Below are positions 17,175 to 26,406 of a stretch of DNA of 64,000 bases, piece by piece. Positions within the stretch are counted from its first letter, which is position 1. Each line of letters opens with the position of its first letter. Position numbers and translations under genes: made by a program. Below the pieces are notes generated by a model, which saw nothing but the letters and a program-made list of their open reading frames with translations, had not been told where the DNA came from and made no database searches. The stretch spans positions 2,588,001 through 2,652,000 of the forward strand of contig NZ_CP056032.1 in NCBI RefSeq assembly GCF_013375035.1. The letters are read 5' to 3'. Source of the DNA: Spirosoma sp. KUDC1026. GTDB taxonomy: Bacteria; Bacteroidota; Bacteroidia; Cytophagales; Spirosomataceae.

Positions 17175-17900
17175 TCAGTGCGTTTCGGGTACGGTCAAAC
17201 TGTGGGCGCCGAACAATTGGCTCAGCATGCGTATAAACTCGGCCTGTAAGGGGGCCTGGATCGTGACGCTTTCATTCGTGAGAGGGTGAATGAACTGGAT
17301 TTGAGTGGCATGAAGCAACATGGTATTCATGCCGAACTGCTCCAGAAAGAGTCGATTCTGTTTGTTGCAACCGTGCGGACGATCGCCGATGATAGGGTGC
17401 AGGATATGAGCCATATGCTTACGCAACTGGTGCATCCGGCCCGTAGCAGGAGTCAGCTCAACCAAGGAATAGCGGGAGGTTGCGTGTTTGCCAAACGGAA
17501 TCGGTACCTCGGTCCGCTGCACTGTTTTCAACGAAGTTAATGCCTCCTGTACTGTACCATCATCGCGTCGGAGGGGATAATCAATCGTCTGCTGGTCGGG
17601 CGTATAACCCCGCACAAGAGCCAGATAGGTTTTGCTCACGGTACCAGCCGCGAATTGCTGCTGCATGAGCGAATTCATTGTTTCGTCCAGCGCAAACAGA
17701 AGCACACCGCCCGTTTTTCGATCCAGGCGATGCACCGGGAAAACCCGCTGGCCTAGTTGATCGCGTAGTAGCTGAACCGCAAACTCGCTGGCGTCACTAG
17801 CTATGGGAGAGCGATGAACGAGCAGGCCGTGGGGCTTGTTGATGGCGACTAAATCCGCTGATTTGAAGAGAATGGATAAGTCCGTGGACTCAGAGGACAT
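17175..17900 (-). CDS. truC: RluA-family pseudouridine synthase, probably tRNA pseudouridine-65 synthase TruC
   Basis: The protein has 241 residues. The catalytic motif HRLDRKTGG has the nucleophilic D60, preceded by AINKPHGLLVHRS and followed by KTYLALVRGY and TGRMHQLRKHMAHILHPIIGD. No S4 domain is present, and the length and the motif RPHGCNKQNR fit TruC, which modifies U65 in some tRNAs. Members of the family overlap in specificity, so the exact target is inferred. First gene of a two-gene unit with the lipocalin-like gene. Confidence 0.87.
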   Translation of the reverse strand: MSSESTDLSILFKSADLVAINKPHGLLVHRSPIASDASEFAVQLLRDQLGQRVFPVHRLDRKTGGVLLFALDETMNSLMQQQFAAGTVSKTYLALVRGYTPDQQTIDYPLRRDDGTVQEALTSLKTVQRTEVPIPFGKHATSRYSLVELTPATGRMHQLRKHMAHILHPIIGDRPHGCNKQNRLFLEQFGMNTMLLHATQIQFIHPLTNESVTIQAPLQAEFIRMLSQLFGAHSLTVPETH

Positions 17901-17904
17901 AAAA

Positions 17905-17950
17905 ATGGTGTTGTTACGTACGGAAAACCCGTCTGGCGTAACAACACCAT
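17905..17950 (-). terminator. Hairpin after the sugar-dehydrogenase gene
   Basis: ATGGTGTTGTTACG (17905-17918) and CGTAACAACACCAT (17937-17950) pair perfectly over 14 bases with an 18-base loop. It lies just after the stop at 17955 and just before the truC start, so it may end the upstream transcript. Confidence 0.5.
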
Positions 17951-17954
17951 AACC

Positions 17955-19268
17955 TTACTTTTTAGTTGAGGACGTAGCGGTTTTTGTGGGTCGGGCTGCG
18001 CCATTGTAGCTAATCCGGAATAGGGTTCCGTTCATATCGTCGGTGACGTACAACGACCCGTCCGGTCCCTGGGCCAGGCCACAGGGGCGGTGCTGCACAG
18101 GACCGGTTGGTTTCGCGAGATCTGTGCCGGCAAAATTGTCGGCGAAGATTTCCCAGTTGCCCGATGGCTTACCATTTTTGAACGGAACAAAAGCCACAAA
18201 ATAGCCTTTCTTCAGTTCGGCGGACTGGCTATGGAACGCAACAAAAGCCCCATTGCGATATTTTTCTGGGAAAGCGGTGCCGGTATAGAACAGCAAGCCG
18301 TTCGGACCGAGGTGGGCCGGGAAAGCTGCCGTTGGCTTGATGTAGGAGGGGTCGCCGGTTTTCTTGCCGTCGCCACCGTATTCGGGAGCCAGGAACTGTT
18401 TTTTCTGAATATGGTCGTAATACGTGTATGGCCAGCCGGCATTGTCCCCCTGGTGGACTTCATACATCGTTTCGGCGGGGAGTTTCGCGCTCTGGTCAGG
18501 GGTATAATACTGGGGGTAAAAATCATGGAATTGCCCCCGGCCGTGCTGCATCACAAACAGTGAATTCGTTTTGGTGTTCCAGTCCAGCCCCACCACGTTT
18601 TTCAGTCCGGTTGCGTAACGACTGCCGTCACTGAATTTCTGATCGGCGACATTCGCTTTGAACTTCCAGATACCAGCCGCCGAGTCCAGCAGGGGGCAGG
18701 GCATCATACCTTTTCCCGTACCCGGTTCCCGGCAGGCATCGTTATCCGATGCGATATTGACGTAGATATTATTTTGGTTGTCGACCGCAATGGATTTGGA
18801 CTGGTCGCGTTCCTTCACGCGTAGACCCGAAACCAGTTTCTCGGGTTGTTCAGGATTAATGACTTCTTCCTTGTCGTTGAGCTTATACCGGTAGATGCTG
18901 CTGTTTGACGAGGTGTAGAGATAGCCATTTTTTAGGAAAATGCCGGTTCCTGGATAATCGCCGAAACTGGTACGTTGATCTGGTGTGCCGTCATTGTTGG
19001 TATCCCGCAGCCGGATGATGCCCTTGCCATCTTTCAGTTTGGCCAGCTTGATGTAGATGTCGCCGGTTTTACTGACGACAATATGACGGGCAGCGCCGAG
19101 ATCTTCGGCAACAACGGTCGCCGAAAAGCCACTGGGCAATTTAATGGTTACGGGATCGACAGGCTTGCGACTGGCAATAGGCTGTTCGTCGCCGTAATGT
19201 GCGTTTGCGGTGGTAAGGCCCGTCAGCGCAGTTAACAGGTAGGTTAGTTTAAAAGAGAAGGATACCAT
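17955..19268 (-). CDS. Secreted PQQ-type sugar (sorbosone/glucose-like) dehydrogenase
   Basis: The protein has 437 residues. A signal peptide (MVSFSFKLTYLLTALTGLTTANA) precedes a six-bladed propeller of the soluble glucose/sorbosone dehydrogenase family. Seen: LPSGFSATVVAEDLGAARHIVV, NNDGTPDQRTSF, GLKNVVGLDWNTKTNSLFVMQHGRGQ, AGWPYTYYDH and HRPCGLAQGPDGSLYVTDD. These match the calcium- and PQQ-site regions of the family. It would oxidise a sugar in the periplasm, passing electrons to an unknown acceptor. No PQQ synthesis genes are in the window. Monocistronic, divergent from the esterase at 19425. Confidence 0.83.
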   Translation of the reverse strand: MVSFSFKLTYLLTALTGLTTANAHYGDEQPIASRKPVDPVTIKLPSGFSATVVAEDLGAARHIVVSKTGDIYIKLAKLKDGKGIIRLRDTNNDGTPDQRTSFGDYPGTGIFLKNGYLYTSSNSSIYRYKLNDKEEVINPEQPEKLVSGLRVKERDQSKSIAVDNQNNIYVNIASDNDACREPGTGKGMMPCPLLDSAAGIWKFKANVADQKFSDGSRYATGLKNVVGLDWNTKTNSLFVMQHGRGQFHDFYPQYYTPDQSAKLPAETMYEVHQGDNAGWPYTYYDHIQKKQFLAPEYGGDGKKTGDPSYIKPTAAFPAHLGPNGLLFYTGTAFPEKYRNGAFVAFHSQSAELKKGYFVAFVPFKNGKPSGNWEIFADNFAGTDLAKPTGPVQHRPCGLAQGPDGSLYVTDDMNGTLFRISYNGAARPTKTATSSTKK

Positions 19269-19424
19269 GCGTAAAGAGATACGTTCAGAAAGTGATCAGG
19301 TAAGTAAGCAATCGGACGGCGAAAAATACTGGTAAGCAAAATGGGTAGTCCAAACCAGAAACACTGCCGGACCGTAGGAGTTAGGTAGTACGCCCGCACA
19401 AAATGGGTATTTTACGTTCTTCCT

Positions 19425-20312
19425 ATGTCGTTTATTCGCTTAGCCTGGCAGCTTCCGGCCATTATTTTTCTCTTGTTTCTACTGTTCATTATTGGCAATG
19501 AATACGCAATCGCCCGTCCTAGTAAACGAATTAAGGATGTTGCTTACGTAACGCCGGGTACCTCGGGCTTCGACACCGAGCGGCACCGGCTGGACCTCTA
19601 TATACCCCGCCACAAATCAGCTACGCTACGTCCGGTTGTCATCTTTATTCATGGGGGAAACTGGGATAGTGGCAGTAAAAACATCTATACGTTTATTGGT
19701 CGCCGACTGGCTAAGCAGGGTTGTGTAGCAGTGATCATCAATTACCGGCTGGCTCCTAACGTTCAGGTGCCTGCTATGGCCGATGATTGTGCGAGGGCGG
19801 CCCTGTGGGTGAAACTGCACATAGCAGAGTACGGAGGTGACCCCGAACGAATCTTCGTGATGGGTCACTCAGCCGGGGGCGGACTGGCGGCTTTGCTCGC
19901 TACCGACAATACCCTGTTCACAAAAGTAGGTCTGTCCGAAAATCCGGTCAAAGGCGTTATTCTGGACGATCCGGCGGGCCTGGATATGTACGACTATCTG
20001 AAGAAAATGGAGTACCCCAACGACGAGCAGTATCTGGTGCCTTTTGGCCGCGATCCGGCGGTCTGGCGTGCGGCCTCACCCTTGTACTACGTGCATAAAG
20101 GCAGCCCGCCCATGCTGATTTATGTTGGGGAGCGAACGTATCCGAGCATCCGGAACAGCAGCGAAAAATTCCGGCAGCGGCTAATGCAGAATGGCGTCCA
20201 GCACACGTTCACGGTAATTGCTGGTAAAAAACACGTGGGTATGGTGCTGCAACTGTACTGGAAACGCAACCAGATTTACCGGGATCTGCTCAAGTTTGTG
20301 AAAGCGAACTAG
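19425..20312 (+). CDS. Alpha/beta hydrolase (carboxylesterase type)
   Basis: The protein has 295 residues. An N-terminal hydrophobic segment (LPAIIFLLFLLFIIGNEYAIA) is a signal peptide or membrane anchor. The esterase core shows HGGNWDSGS (oxyanion hole), the nucleophile elbow GHSAGGG with S149, DDPAGLDMYD, and a C-terminal KKHVGM with the probable catalytic His. This is the HSL/BD-FAE-like group, which often removes acetyl or feruloyl groups from glycans, although the substrate is not evident. Likely periplasmic. Seventy-eight bases separate it from the kelch gene. Confidence 0.83.
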   Translation: MSFIRLAWQLPAIIFLLFLLFIIGNEYAIARPSKRIKDVAYVTPGTSGFDTERHRLDLYIPRHKSATLRPVVIFIHGGNWDSGSKNIYTFIGRRLAKQGCVAVIINYRLAPNVQVPAMADDCARAALWVKLHIAEYGGDPERIFVMGHSAGGGLAALLATDNTLFTKVGLSENPVKGVILDDPAGLDMYDYLKKMEYPNDEQYLVPFGRDPAVWRAASPLYYVHKGSPPMLIYVGERTYPSIRNSSEKFRQRLMQNGVQHTFTVIAGKKHVGMVLQLYWKRNQIYRDLLKFVKAN

Positions 20313-20390
20313 GGCTTTTTTTAAGATGATTCGGATAGAGTAAGTAAATCAGACCTATCAGGAGCTCTTTAAACCGAATCCCTCTCCCTC

Positions 20391-21356
20391 ATGAAAAAGC
20401 TTGTACTCATCTGTGCTGGTTTACTGCTTAGTATAAGCCTGGCGAAAGCCCAGCAATGGCAACCGGTGGAAACGAAAAATACCTGCGAAGTGCGCCACGA
20501 AAACGCGGCTACGCTGATTGGTGATAGTTTGTACGCCATTGGTGGTCGGGGAACAAAGCCGCTCGAAGCCCTCAATCTGAAAACGATGGTCTGGCAGCGG
20601 CTACCAACGCCACCTGTCGAGATGAACCATTTTCAGGCGGTGAACTACAACGGTGAAATCTACGTAATCGGTGCGTTCAAGGGAAGTTACCCCCACGAAA
20701 CTCCTCTGCCAACTATCTATATCTACTCGCCCAAGACGGGGGCTTGGCGACAAGGCCCAGCTATCCCGGCAGAGCGGCTTCGTGGCTCGGCGGGAACGGT
20801 TGTCTATAACGACAAAATTTACCTGGTCTGCGGAATTATTGACGGACATTACGACGGACACGTGGCCTGGCTGGATGAGTACGATCCGAAGACGAATACC
20901 TGGAAACGGCTGGCCGACGCACCCCGGCCCCGCGATCACTTTCAGGCGACGGTGGCCGATGGCAAACTGTACGTAGCGGGTGGGCGCCAATCGACGGCGC
21001 GGATTGGTAAGGTGCTGGAAACGACGCTGCCCGAGGTCGACGTGTACGATTTCAGGCGCAGCAGCTGGACAACCCTGCCTGCCGCATCGAATATGCCTAC
21101 GCAGCGGGCGGGGAGTACGGCGGTAACCCAGGGCGGCAAAGTCTGGATTATTGGGGGCGAAACGCAGCAGTTGCAGGCACATAACGAAGCCGAAACTCTC
21201 GATCCCAAAACGAACCGCTGGTCGGCTGGGCCGACGTTGAAACAGGGGCGGCATGGTACGCAGGCGGTCGTATACAACGGCCTGATTTATATCGTCGCCG
21301 GATCGGCTAACCACGGTGGTGGCCCCGAACTCAATACTATGGAGGTGCTGAAATAG
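20391..21356 (+). CDS. Secreted kelch-repeat beta-propeller protein
   Basis: The protein has 321 residues. After a signal peptide (MKKLVLICAGLLLSISLAKAQQ) come five to six kelch motifs marked by GG, Y and W: LYAIGGRGTKPLEALNL, IYVIGAFKGSYPH, YLVCGIIDGHYDGHVAWLDEY, LYVAGGRQSTARIG, VWIIGGETQQLQAHNEAETL and IYIVAGSANHGGG. The whole mature chain is the propeller. No enzyme motif is seen; such proteins often bind glycans or partners. Located between a secreted esterase and a GH105 gene, so a glycan-related job is plausible but inferred. Confidence 0.85.
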   Translation: MKKLVLICAGLLLSISLAKAQQWQPVETKNTCEVRHENAATLIGDSLYAIGGRGTKPLEALNLKTMVWQRLPTPPVEMNHFQAVNYNGEIYVIGAFKGSYPHETPLPTIYIYSPKTGAWRQGPAIPAERLRGSAGTVVYNDKIYLVCGIIDGHYDGHVAWLDEYDPKTNTWKRLADAPRPRDHFQATVADGKLYVAGGRQSTARIGKVLETTLPEVDVYDFRRSSWTTLPAASNMPTQRAGSTAVTQGGKVWIIGGETQQLQAHNEAETLDPKTNRWSAGPTLKQGRHGTQAVVYNGLIYIVAGSANHGGGPELNTMEVLK

Positions 21357-21440
21357 GTGATAAACCAGAGCTATCTCAGTATTAGCGCGCTCGGTCCGGC
21401 TTTAGATACATAGCCTTAACCTACCTCAACCCTGTTTTAT

Positions 21441-22808
21441 ATGCGTAAAAGCGCTACTCTATCTGCCGTTCTGCTATGGTCTGCCACGATTGCTTTACCC
21501 GTTCTGGGGCAGACGAAACCAGCTAAAGTAAATGATTCGACAACCCCACTGCACCTGCTCCAGCCGGATTACCCGGTGCCGTATGGACAACCAAAAGTAG
21601 CCGACGTAACGGCGGTGCTGGACCGCGTGTATACGTATCTGGATAAGGTAACCCCCACCCAGGTTATCGACAAAGAGACGGGAAAAGAGATCACGGATTT
21701 CGCCCGGTTCCAACCCAATGCCGTTATTAAGCCCGGCGATTTCCGGCTGACCAGCTACGAGTGGGGTGTTACGTACGCGGGAATGCTGCTGGCCAGCGAA
21801 GCCACCGGCGATCCGCGTTACGCCGAATACAGCAACAAACGGCTGGCCTTTCTGGCGGGTTTACGAACCTACTTTCAGGAGCAGGTAACGAAAGATCCGC
21901 ACGCTAATACGTCCCTGCGGCCTATGCTGGCCCCCCACGCGCTCGACGATGCCGGGGCCATGTGCGCGGCTATGATCCGGGCGTCGCTCATTAAAAAACT
22001 GCCCGTCGATCTACGGCCGCAGATCGACACGTACATCAACTACATCATGACGCAGGAATACCGGCTGGCGGATGGGACATTAGCCCGGAATCGGCCGCAG
22101 CCCAATACGCTCTGGCTCGATGACCTGTTTATGAGTGTACCCGCGCTGGCGCAGATGGGAAAACTCACGGGCGACAAACACTATTACGATGAGGCCACGA
22201 AGCAGGTGCTCCAGTTTTCGAAGCGCATGTTTAACAAAGAGAAAGGGCTGTACATGCACGGCTGGGTCGAAGGCATGGCGACACATCCCGAGTTTCACTG
22301 GGCGCGGGCGAATGGCTGGGCCGTTATGACGATGGTCGAACTGCTGGACGTATTACCCGAAAGTCACGCAGATCGTCCGGCGGTGCTGGCTCAGTTGAAC
22401 GCGCACATTCGGGGGCTGGCGGCTTACCAGTCGGGGTCGGGCTTCTGGCACCAGCTGCTCGACCGAAATGATTCGTACCTGGAAACATCGGCGACGGCCA
22501 TTTATGTCTATGCTATCGCCCGGTCGATCAACAGGGGCTGGATCGATCCGCTTGCCTATGCACCAATGGCCCTGCTCGGCTGGAACGCTGTATCCACAAA
22601 AGTCACGCAGCAGGGACAGGTTGAAGGGGTATGTGTGGGAACAGGAATGGGCTTCGATCCGGCGTTTTACTATCACCGCCCGGTAAATGTGTATGCTGCG
22701 CACGGCTACGGGCCGGTGCTGCTGGCCGGGGCTGAGGTAATCAATCTGCTGAATAAAAAAGCGTTCGAAATTAACGACAGTTCCCTGCAACTGACCCGGA
22801 AACGATGA
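21441..22808 (+). CDS. GH105 (YteR-type) unsaturated rhamnogalacturonyl hydrolase-like glycoside hydrolase
   Basis: The protein has 455 residues with a signal peptide (SATIALPVLGQ). It forms an (alpha/alpha)6 barrel with the GH88/GH105 signatures: HALDDAGAMCAAM with D169/D170, TLWLDDLFMSVPAL with D227/D228 (catalytic Asp region), HGWVEGM, HPEFHWARANGWAVMTMVELLD and a C-terminal GVCVGTGMG ... AHGYGPVLLAG. The family hydrates the unsaturated uronic acid left by pectin or rhamnogalacturonan lyases. Periplasmic. It is part of a same-strand series of secreted genes (19425-24043) with 78-104 base gaps. No lyase gene is in the window. Confidence 0.87.
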   Translation: MRKSATLSAVLLWSATIALPVLGQTKPAKVNDSTTPLHLLQPDYPVPYGQPKVADVTAVLDRVYTYLDKVTPTQVIDKETGKEITDFARFQPNAVIKPGDFRLTSYEWGVTYAGMLLASEATGDPRYAEYSNKRLAFLAGLRTYFQEQVTKDPHANTSLRPMLAPHALDDAGAMCAAMIRASLIKKLPVDLRPQIDTYINYIMTQEYRLADGTLARNRPQPNTLWLDDLFMSVPALAQMGKLTGDKHYYDEATKQVLQFSKRMFNKEKGLYMHGWVEGMATHPEFHWARANGWAVMTMVELLDVLPESHADRPAVLAQLNAHIRGLAAYQSGSGFWHQLLDRNDSYLETSATAIYVYAIARSINRGWIDPLAYAPMALLGWNAVSTKVTQQGQVEGVCVGTGMGFDPAFYYHRPVNVYAAHGYGPVLLAGAEVINLLNKKAFEINDSSLQLTRKR

Positions 22809-22912
22809 ATCTCCCCGTAAGCCGGGACGAAAGAACAACGTAGCGTGCTCTATATTTACGTCGAAAAGGCATCGGTCCCGGCTGGTGCTGTCAATCGTAA
22901 ACGGCTCTCTGC

Positions 22913-24043
22913 ATGCGCTTTGTTCCTCACGCTTTTATTTCAGGTTTGTTCGTTTGTCTTAGTATGTCGACCACGATGCTGGCTCAGTCTGCCAAACGTC
23001 CCCGCGATTACGGGATCCATTTTGGCGTACTGCCAACCGGGGCGTACAACGCGATTACCGATGTGCCCGGCGTCCGGATAGGGCAGGTGACGCTGAAAGA
23101 AGGCAGCAGCGTACGAACGGGTGTAACGGCCATTCTGCCGCATACCGGTAATCTGTTTCAGCAGAAACTTCCGGCGGCCATGTACATTGGAAACGGGTTC
23201 GGTAAATTGATGGGCTACAGCCAGGTCGAGGAACTCGGTACGCTCGAAAGCCCCATTGTACTCACCAATACGTTGAACGTAGCCACCGCGGCCGATGCCG
23301 TTATTGACTACACCCTGGCTCAGCCTGGCAATGAGCAGGTACGTTCCGTTAACCCGGTCATCGGCGAAACGAACGACGGCTTTCTGAACGACATTCGGGG
23401 GCGCCACGTCAAAAAACAGCACGTACTGGATGCCATTGCTCAGGCGAAAACCGGCCCGGTGGCGGAGGGGAACGTAGGTGCCGGGACCGGAACGGTTTGT
23501 TTCGGCTTCAAAGGCGGCATCGGCACGGCGTCCCGGAAACTGCCCGCGTCGCTGGATGGTTATACCGTCGGCGTGCTGGTGCAAACCAACTTTGGGGGCG
23601 TTCTCCAGATTGCTGGGGTGCCGGTTGGCGTTGCGCTGGGTAAGTACTCGTTCAAGGAAAAACTGGATGGTTCGTGCATGATGGTGGTTGTCACCGATGC
23701 CCCGCTGGATGCCCGTAACCTCAAACGGCTCGCCAAACGAGCGTTTATGGGCCTGGCGCAGACGGGCGGCATTGCCTCTAACGGAAGTGGCGATTACGTC
23801 ATTGCGGTGTCGACAGCGTACAAAATTCCGCATGAGTCGGCCAGCGCCTTCGATGAGGTGAAGCTCCTGCGTAACGATAACACATCCGCACTGTTTATGG
23901 CCGCCATCGAAGCAACGAACGAAGCCATCATCAATTCAATGTTTGCCGCCCGGACGCTCACCGGCGATCAGGGGCATACCGTCGAACAGCTGCCGGTGGA
24001 GCGGGTCGTCGACCTGCTTCGTAAAGCGGGACAGGCGCGTTAA
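22913..24043 (+). CDS. P1-family (DmpA/BapA-like) aminopeptidase, secreted
   Basis: The protein has 376 residues. A signal peptide (SGLFVCLSMSTTMLAQS) precedes an N-terminal-nucleophile peptidase domain: GAYNAITDVPGVRIGQVTL, GNGFGKLMGY, GETNDGFLNDI, GAGTGTVCFGFKGGIGTASR. The autocleavage region SNGSGDYVIAVST places the nucleophile at S292. Family enzymes self-cleave at this serine and release N-terminal residues, including D- and beta-amino acids. It would act in the periplasm. Last of the 19425-24043 series. Confidence 0.87.
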   Translation: MRFVPHAFISGLFVCLSMSTTMLAQSAKRPRDYGIHFGVLPTGAYNAITDVPGVRIGQVTLKEGSSVRTGVTAILPHTGNLFQQKLPAAMYIGNGFGKLMGYSQVEELGTLESPIVLTNTLNVATAADAVIDYTLAQPGNEQVRSVNPVIGETNDGFLNDIRGRHVKKQHVLDAIAQAKTGPVAEGNVGAGTGTVCFGFKGGIGTASRKLPASLDGYTVGVLVQTNFGGVLQIAGVPVGVALGKYSFKEKLDGSCMMVVVTDAPLDARNLKRLAKRAFMGLAQTGGIASNGSGDYVIAVSTAYKIPHESASAFDEVKLLRNDNTSALFMAAIEATNEAIINSMFAARTLTGDQGHTVEQLPVERVVDLLRKAGQAR

Positions 24044-24238
24044 GGTTGCAGGCAACGGATTTGCTATCGTACCTTTACGTAGTTGCCGAACTCTACTAAT
24101 TAACCAGGCAGCTTTCGGCTGAACTCTGGTGAAGCTGGTAGTTCTGGTAACCAAGCTGAAACGAATCGCAGCTTAATCAGAGTTTTTTGCTTACTTATTA
24201 CTAATCAGACTGGCCCGGCCGGTCAAAATCAACTTCTC

Positions 24239-25321
24239 ATGTCAGTACCAACTACACCGCTTCGGGTTCTTGTTGTCGGATGCGGAAATATGGGTTCGTC
24301 GCACGCCCAGGCTTATCAACTGCTGGATGGATTCGAGATCTGCGGGATTGTATCGACGGGCAAAAGTAAAGACGTGCTCAACGAGCGGCTCGGGGGCGGT
24401 TACGCCCTTTTCTCTGACTATACGACAGCCCTGACGGAAACCAAACCCGACGCGGTCTGCATCTCGACTTACCCCGATACGCATGAGGCCTTTGCCATTC
24501 AGGCGTTTGAACAGGGTTGTCATGTGTTTATCGAAAAACCCGTGGCCGATACGGTTGAAGGGGCCAAACGGGTAATCGCAGCCGCCAATAAAGCCGGTAA
24601 GAAACTGGTTGTTGGCTACATTCTGCGGCATCATCCGTCCTGGGAGAAGTTCGTGGAAGTCGCGCAGACGATGGGCAAACCGCTGGTAATGCGCATGAAC
24701 CTGAATCAGCAGAGTAACGGCACCATGTGGACCGTTCACCGGAACCTGATGAAAAGCCTGAGTCCGATCGTGGATTGTGGGGTACATTACATCGACGTGA
24801 TGTGCCAGATGACCCGGTCTAAACCTGTGCAGGTGAACGCCATCGGCGCGCGCATGACCGACGATATTCCGGTTGATAACTACAATTACGGTCAGTTGCA
24901 GATTCGTTTCGAGGATGGCTCGGTGGGCTGGTACGAAGCGGGTTGGGGGCCGATGATGAGCGAAACGGCTTTCTTCGTGAAAGACGTTATTGGTCCGAAG
25001 GGCTGCGTGTCGATTGTGGCCAAAAATGCGGGTGGCGCCGGCAAATCGGACAACGTCGATTCGCACACCAAAACCGAGTCGTTGCGGGTGCACTACGCCG
25101 ACCTGGACGCCAACGACCATTTTACGAAAGAAGACACCTGGATCGATATGCAGGACGAGCCCGACCACCAGGAGCTCTGCAATCGGGAGCAGCGGTATTT
25201 CCTGAAAGCCATTACGGAAAACATCGACCTGACCGACCACATGCAGGATGCCGTCAACAGTCTGCAGATTGCCTTCGCCTGCGACGAATCAGTACGGACG
25301 GGGCAGCCGGTCATGTTGTAA
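24239..25321 (+). CDS. Gfo/Idh/MocA-family oxidoreductase
   Basis: The protein has 360 residues. The Rossmann motif VVGCGNMGSSHAQAY lies at residues ~13-27; the cofactor motif EKPVAD near 99-104 and GYILRHHP and DCGVHYIDV (~185-193) supply the usual Lys/Asp/His catalytic residues. No signal peptide, so cytoplasmic. The substrate (sugar, inositol or related) cannot be told. It stands alone; a 195-base leader region precedes it and a terminator follows. Confidence 0.87.
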   Translation: MSVPTTPLRVLVVGCGNMGSSHAQAYQLLDGFEICGIVSTGKSKDVLNERLGGGYALFSDYTTALTETKPDAVCISTYPDTHEAFAIQAFEQGCHVFIEKPVADTVEGAKRVIAAANKAGKKLVVGYILRHHPSWEKFVEVAQTMGKPLVMRMNLNQQSNGTMWTVHRNLMKSLSPIVDCGVHYIDVMCQMTRSKPVQVNAIGARMTDDIPVDNYNYGQLQIRFEDGSVGWYEAGWGPMMSETAFFVKDVIGPKGCVSIVAKNAGGAGKSDNVDSHTKTESLRVHYADLDANDHFTKEDTWIDMQDEPDHQELCNREQRYFLKAITENIDLTDHMQDAVNSLQIAFACDESVRTGQPVML

Positions 25322-25340
25322 GGGACCGTAACTGAATTAA

Positions 25341-25370
25341 AGCCAAACAGAAATACTGTTCGGCTTTTTT
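25341..25370 (+). terminator. Terminator after the Gfo/Idh/MocA gene
   Basis: GCCAAACAG and CTGTTCGGC pair with one A-C mismatch and a 5-base loop, followed by T6. Confidence 0.75.
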
Positions 25371-25438
25371 ATGCTACAATAGGGAGTTTTTTACTCCGGC
25401 TTTCTTCTATTGAAAAAGCTTTATCTTTTTATACAACC

Positions 25439-26209
25439 ATGTTGACAAAGAAACTCATTGGCATGCTGGCCTGCGGACTGCTGGCTGTAGCCATTACGGC
25501 GTTCACCCTTGCTCCCAAACGCGAATTTTACCAGTTAAAAACGTACCATCTGAAAGACAAAAACCAGCGGGAACGGCTGGAAACGTACCTCAGACAGGCG
25601 TATCTACCAGCCCTGCACCGGGCGGGCGTTGGTAAAGTTGGCGTATTCTCGCAAGTCGATGTCGACTCACTGGTATTTGTGCTGATTCCGTTCAAGTCGC
25701 TGGATCAGTTTTCGGGTATGTCGGAAACGCTGACGAAAGACAAACAGTATGTAGCAGCCGCGCAGGAGTACACCAATACGGACTTCGACAAACCTGTGTA
25801 CAGCCGTTTCGAATCGGTGCTGATGCAGGCCTTTGCGACCATGCCGACGGTGCGTCCACCAAAAATCCAGGCGGGACCATCGGAACGTATTTATGAATTG
25901 CGCGACTACGAAGCAGCTACCGAAAAACTTAGTGAGAACAAGATCCATCAGTTCAACAACGGCGAGCTAGACATCTTCGAGCGGTTGGGTTTCAACACGG
26001 TTTTCTGCGGGCAGGTAATTGCCGGCAAGAAAATGCCGGATATCATGTACATGACTGCCTTCGAAAGCAAGGCCGAGCGGGACGCGCACTGGAAGTCCTT
26101 CGGCAGTGATCCCGGCTGGAAGGCCCTCAACGCGAAGCCCGAATATGCCCACAATTTCATGCGGGCGGATATCTATCTCCTGCACCCGACAACTTACTCA
26201 GAGATTTAA
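25439..26209 (+). CDS. Secreted NIPSNAP-family protein
   Basis: The protein has 256 residues. A signal peptide (LIGMLACGLLAVAITAFTLA) precedes two NIPSNAP-like alpha/beta-barrel halves: EFYQLKTYHLKDKNQRERLE ... LPALHRAGVGKVGVF, and RIYELRDYEAATEKLSENK ... ERLGFNTVFCGQVI ... DIMYMTAFESKAERDAHWKSF. Family members are dimeric ferredoxin-like folds of unclear function. The tandem form with export signal is common in Bacteroidota. Monocistronic with terminators on both sides. Confidence 0.83.
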   Translation: MLTKKLIGMLACGLLAVAITAFTLAPKREFYQLKTYHLKDKNQRERLETYLRQAYLPALHRAGVGKVGVFSQVDVDSLVFVLIPFKSLDQFSGMSETLTKDKQYVAAAQEYTNTDFDKPVYSRFESVLMQAFATMPTVRPPKIQAGPSERIYELRDYEAATEKLSENKIHQFNNGELDIFERLGFNTVFCGQVIAGKKMPDIMYMTAFESKAERDAHWKSFGSDPGWKALNAKPEYAHNFMRADIYLLHPTTYSEI

Positions 26210-26233
26210 CCCGCTTTACGAAGCGTAGTGCTG

Positions 26234-26284
26234 ACCGTCTGACTGATCGCCGTGCTAGGCAGGGCGATCAGTCAGACGGTTTTG
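26234..26284 (+). terminator. Terminator after the NIPSNAP gene
   Basis: Two perfect 18-base arms (26234-26251 and 26263-26280, ACCGTCTGACTGATCGCC and its complement) with an 11-base loop, followed by TTTTG. Confidence 0.85.
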
Positions 26285-26406
26285 TATAATTTAATGGACA
26301 GGTGAAATATTATTCTGCTGGACTGGTAATTAGGGGAATAAAAGACCTTCTTTGGGGATAAATAGATTGCTTTTTGAATTATTCTGCTATTCCTCTTATG
26401 GCTTGC

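Noticed and set aside
22940..23833. 297-codon minus-strand open frame
   Set aside because: Antisense shadow of the P1 peptidase, whose signal peptide and nucleophile motif are clear; the shadow protein is Arg/His-rich without domains.
24119..24190. Possible terminator AACTCTG ... CAGAGTT followed by T6 before the Gfo/Idh gene
   Set aside because: Arms are only 7 bases with a loop near 45 bases; too weak to list as a feature.
24242..25240. 332-codon minus-strand open frame
   Set aside because: Antisense of the Gfo/Idh/MocA gene; His/Arg/Phe-rich with no recognisable fold.
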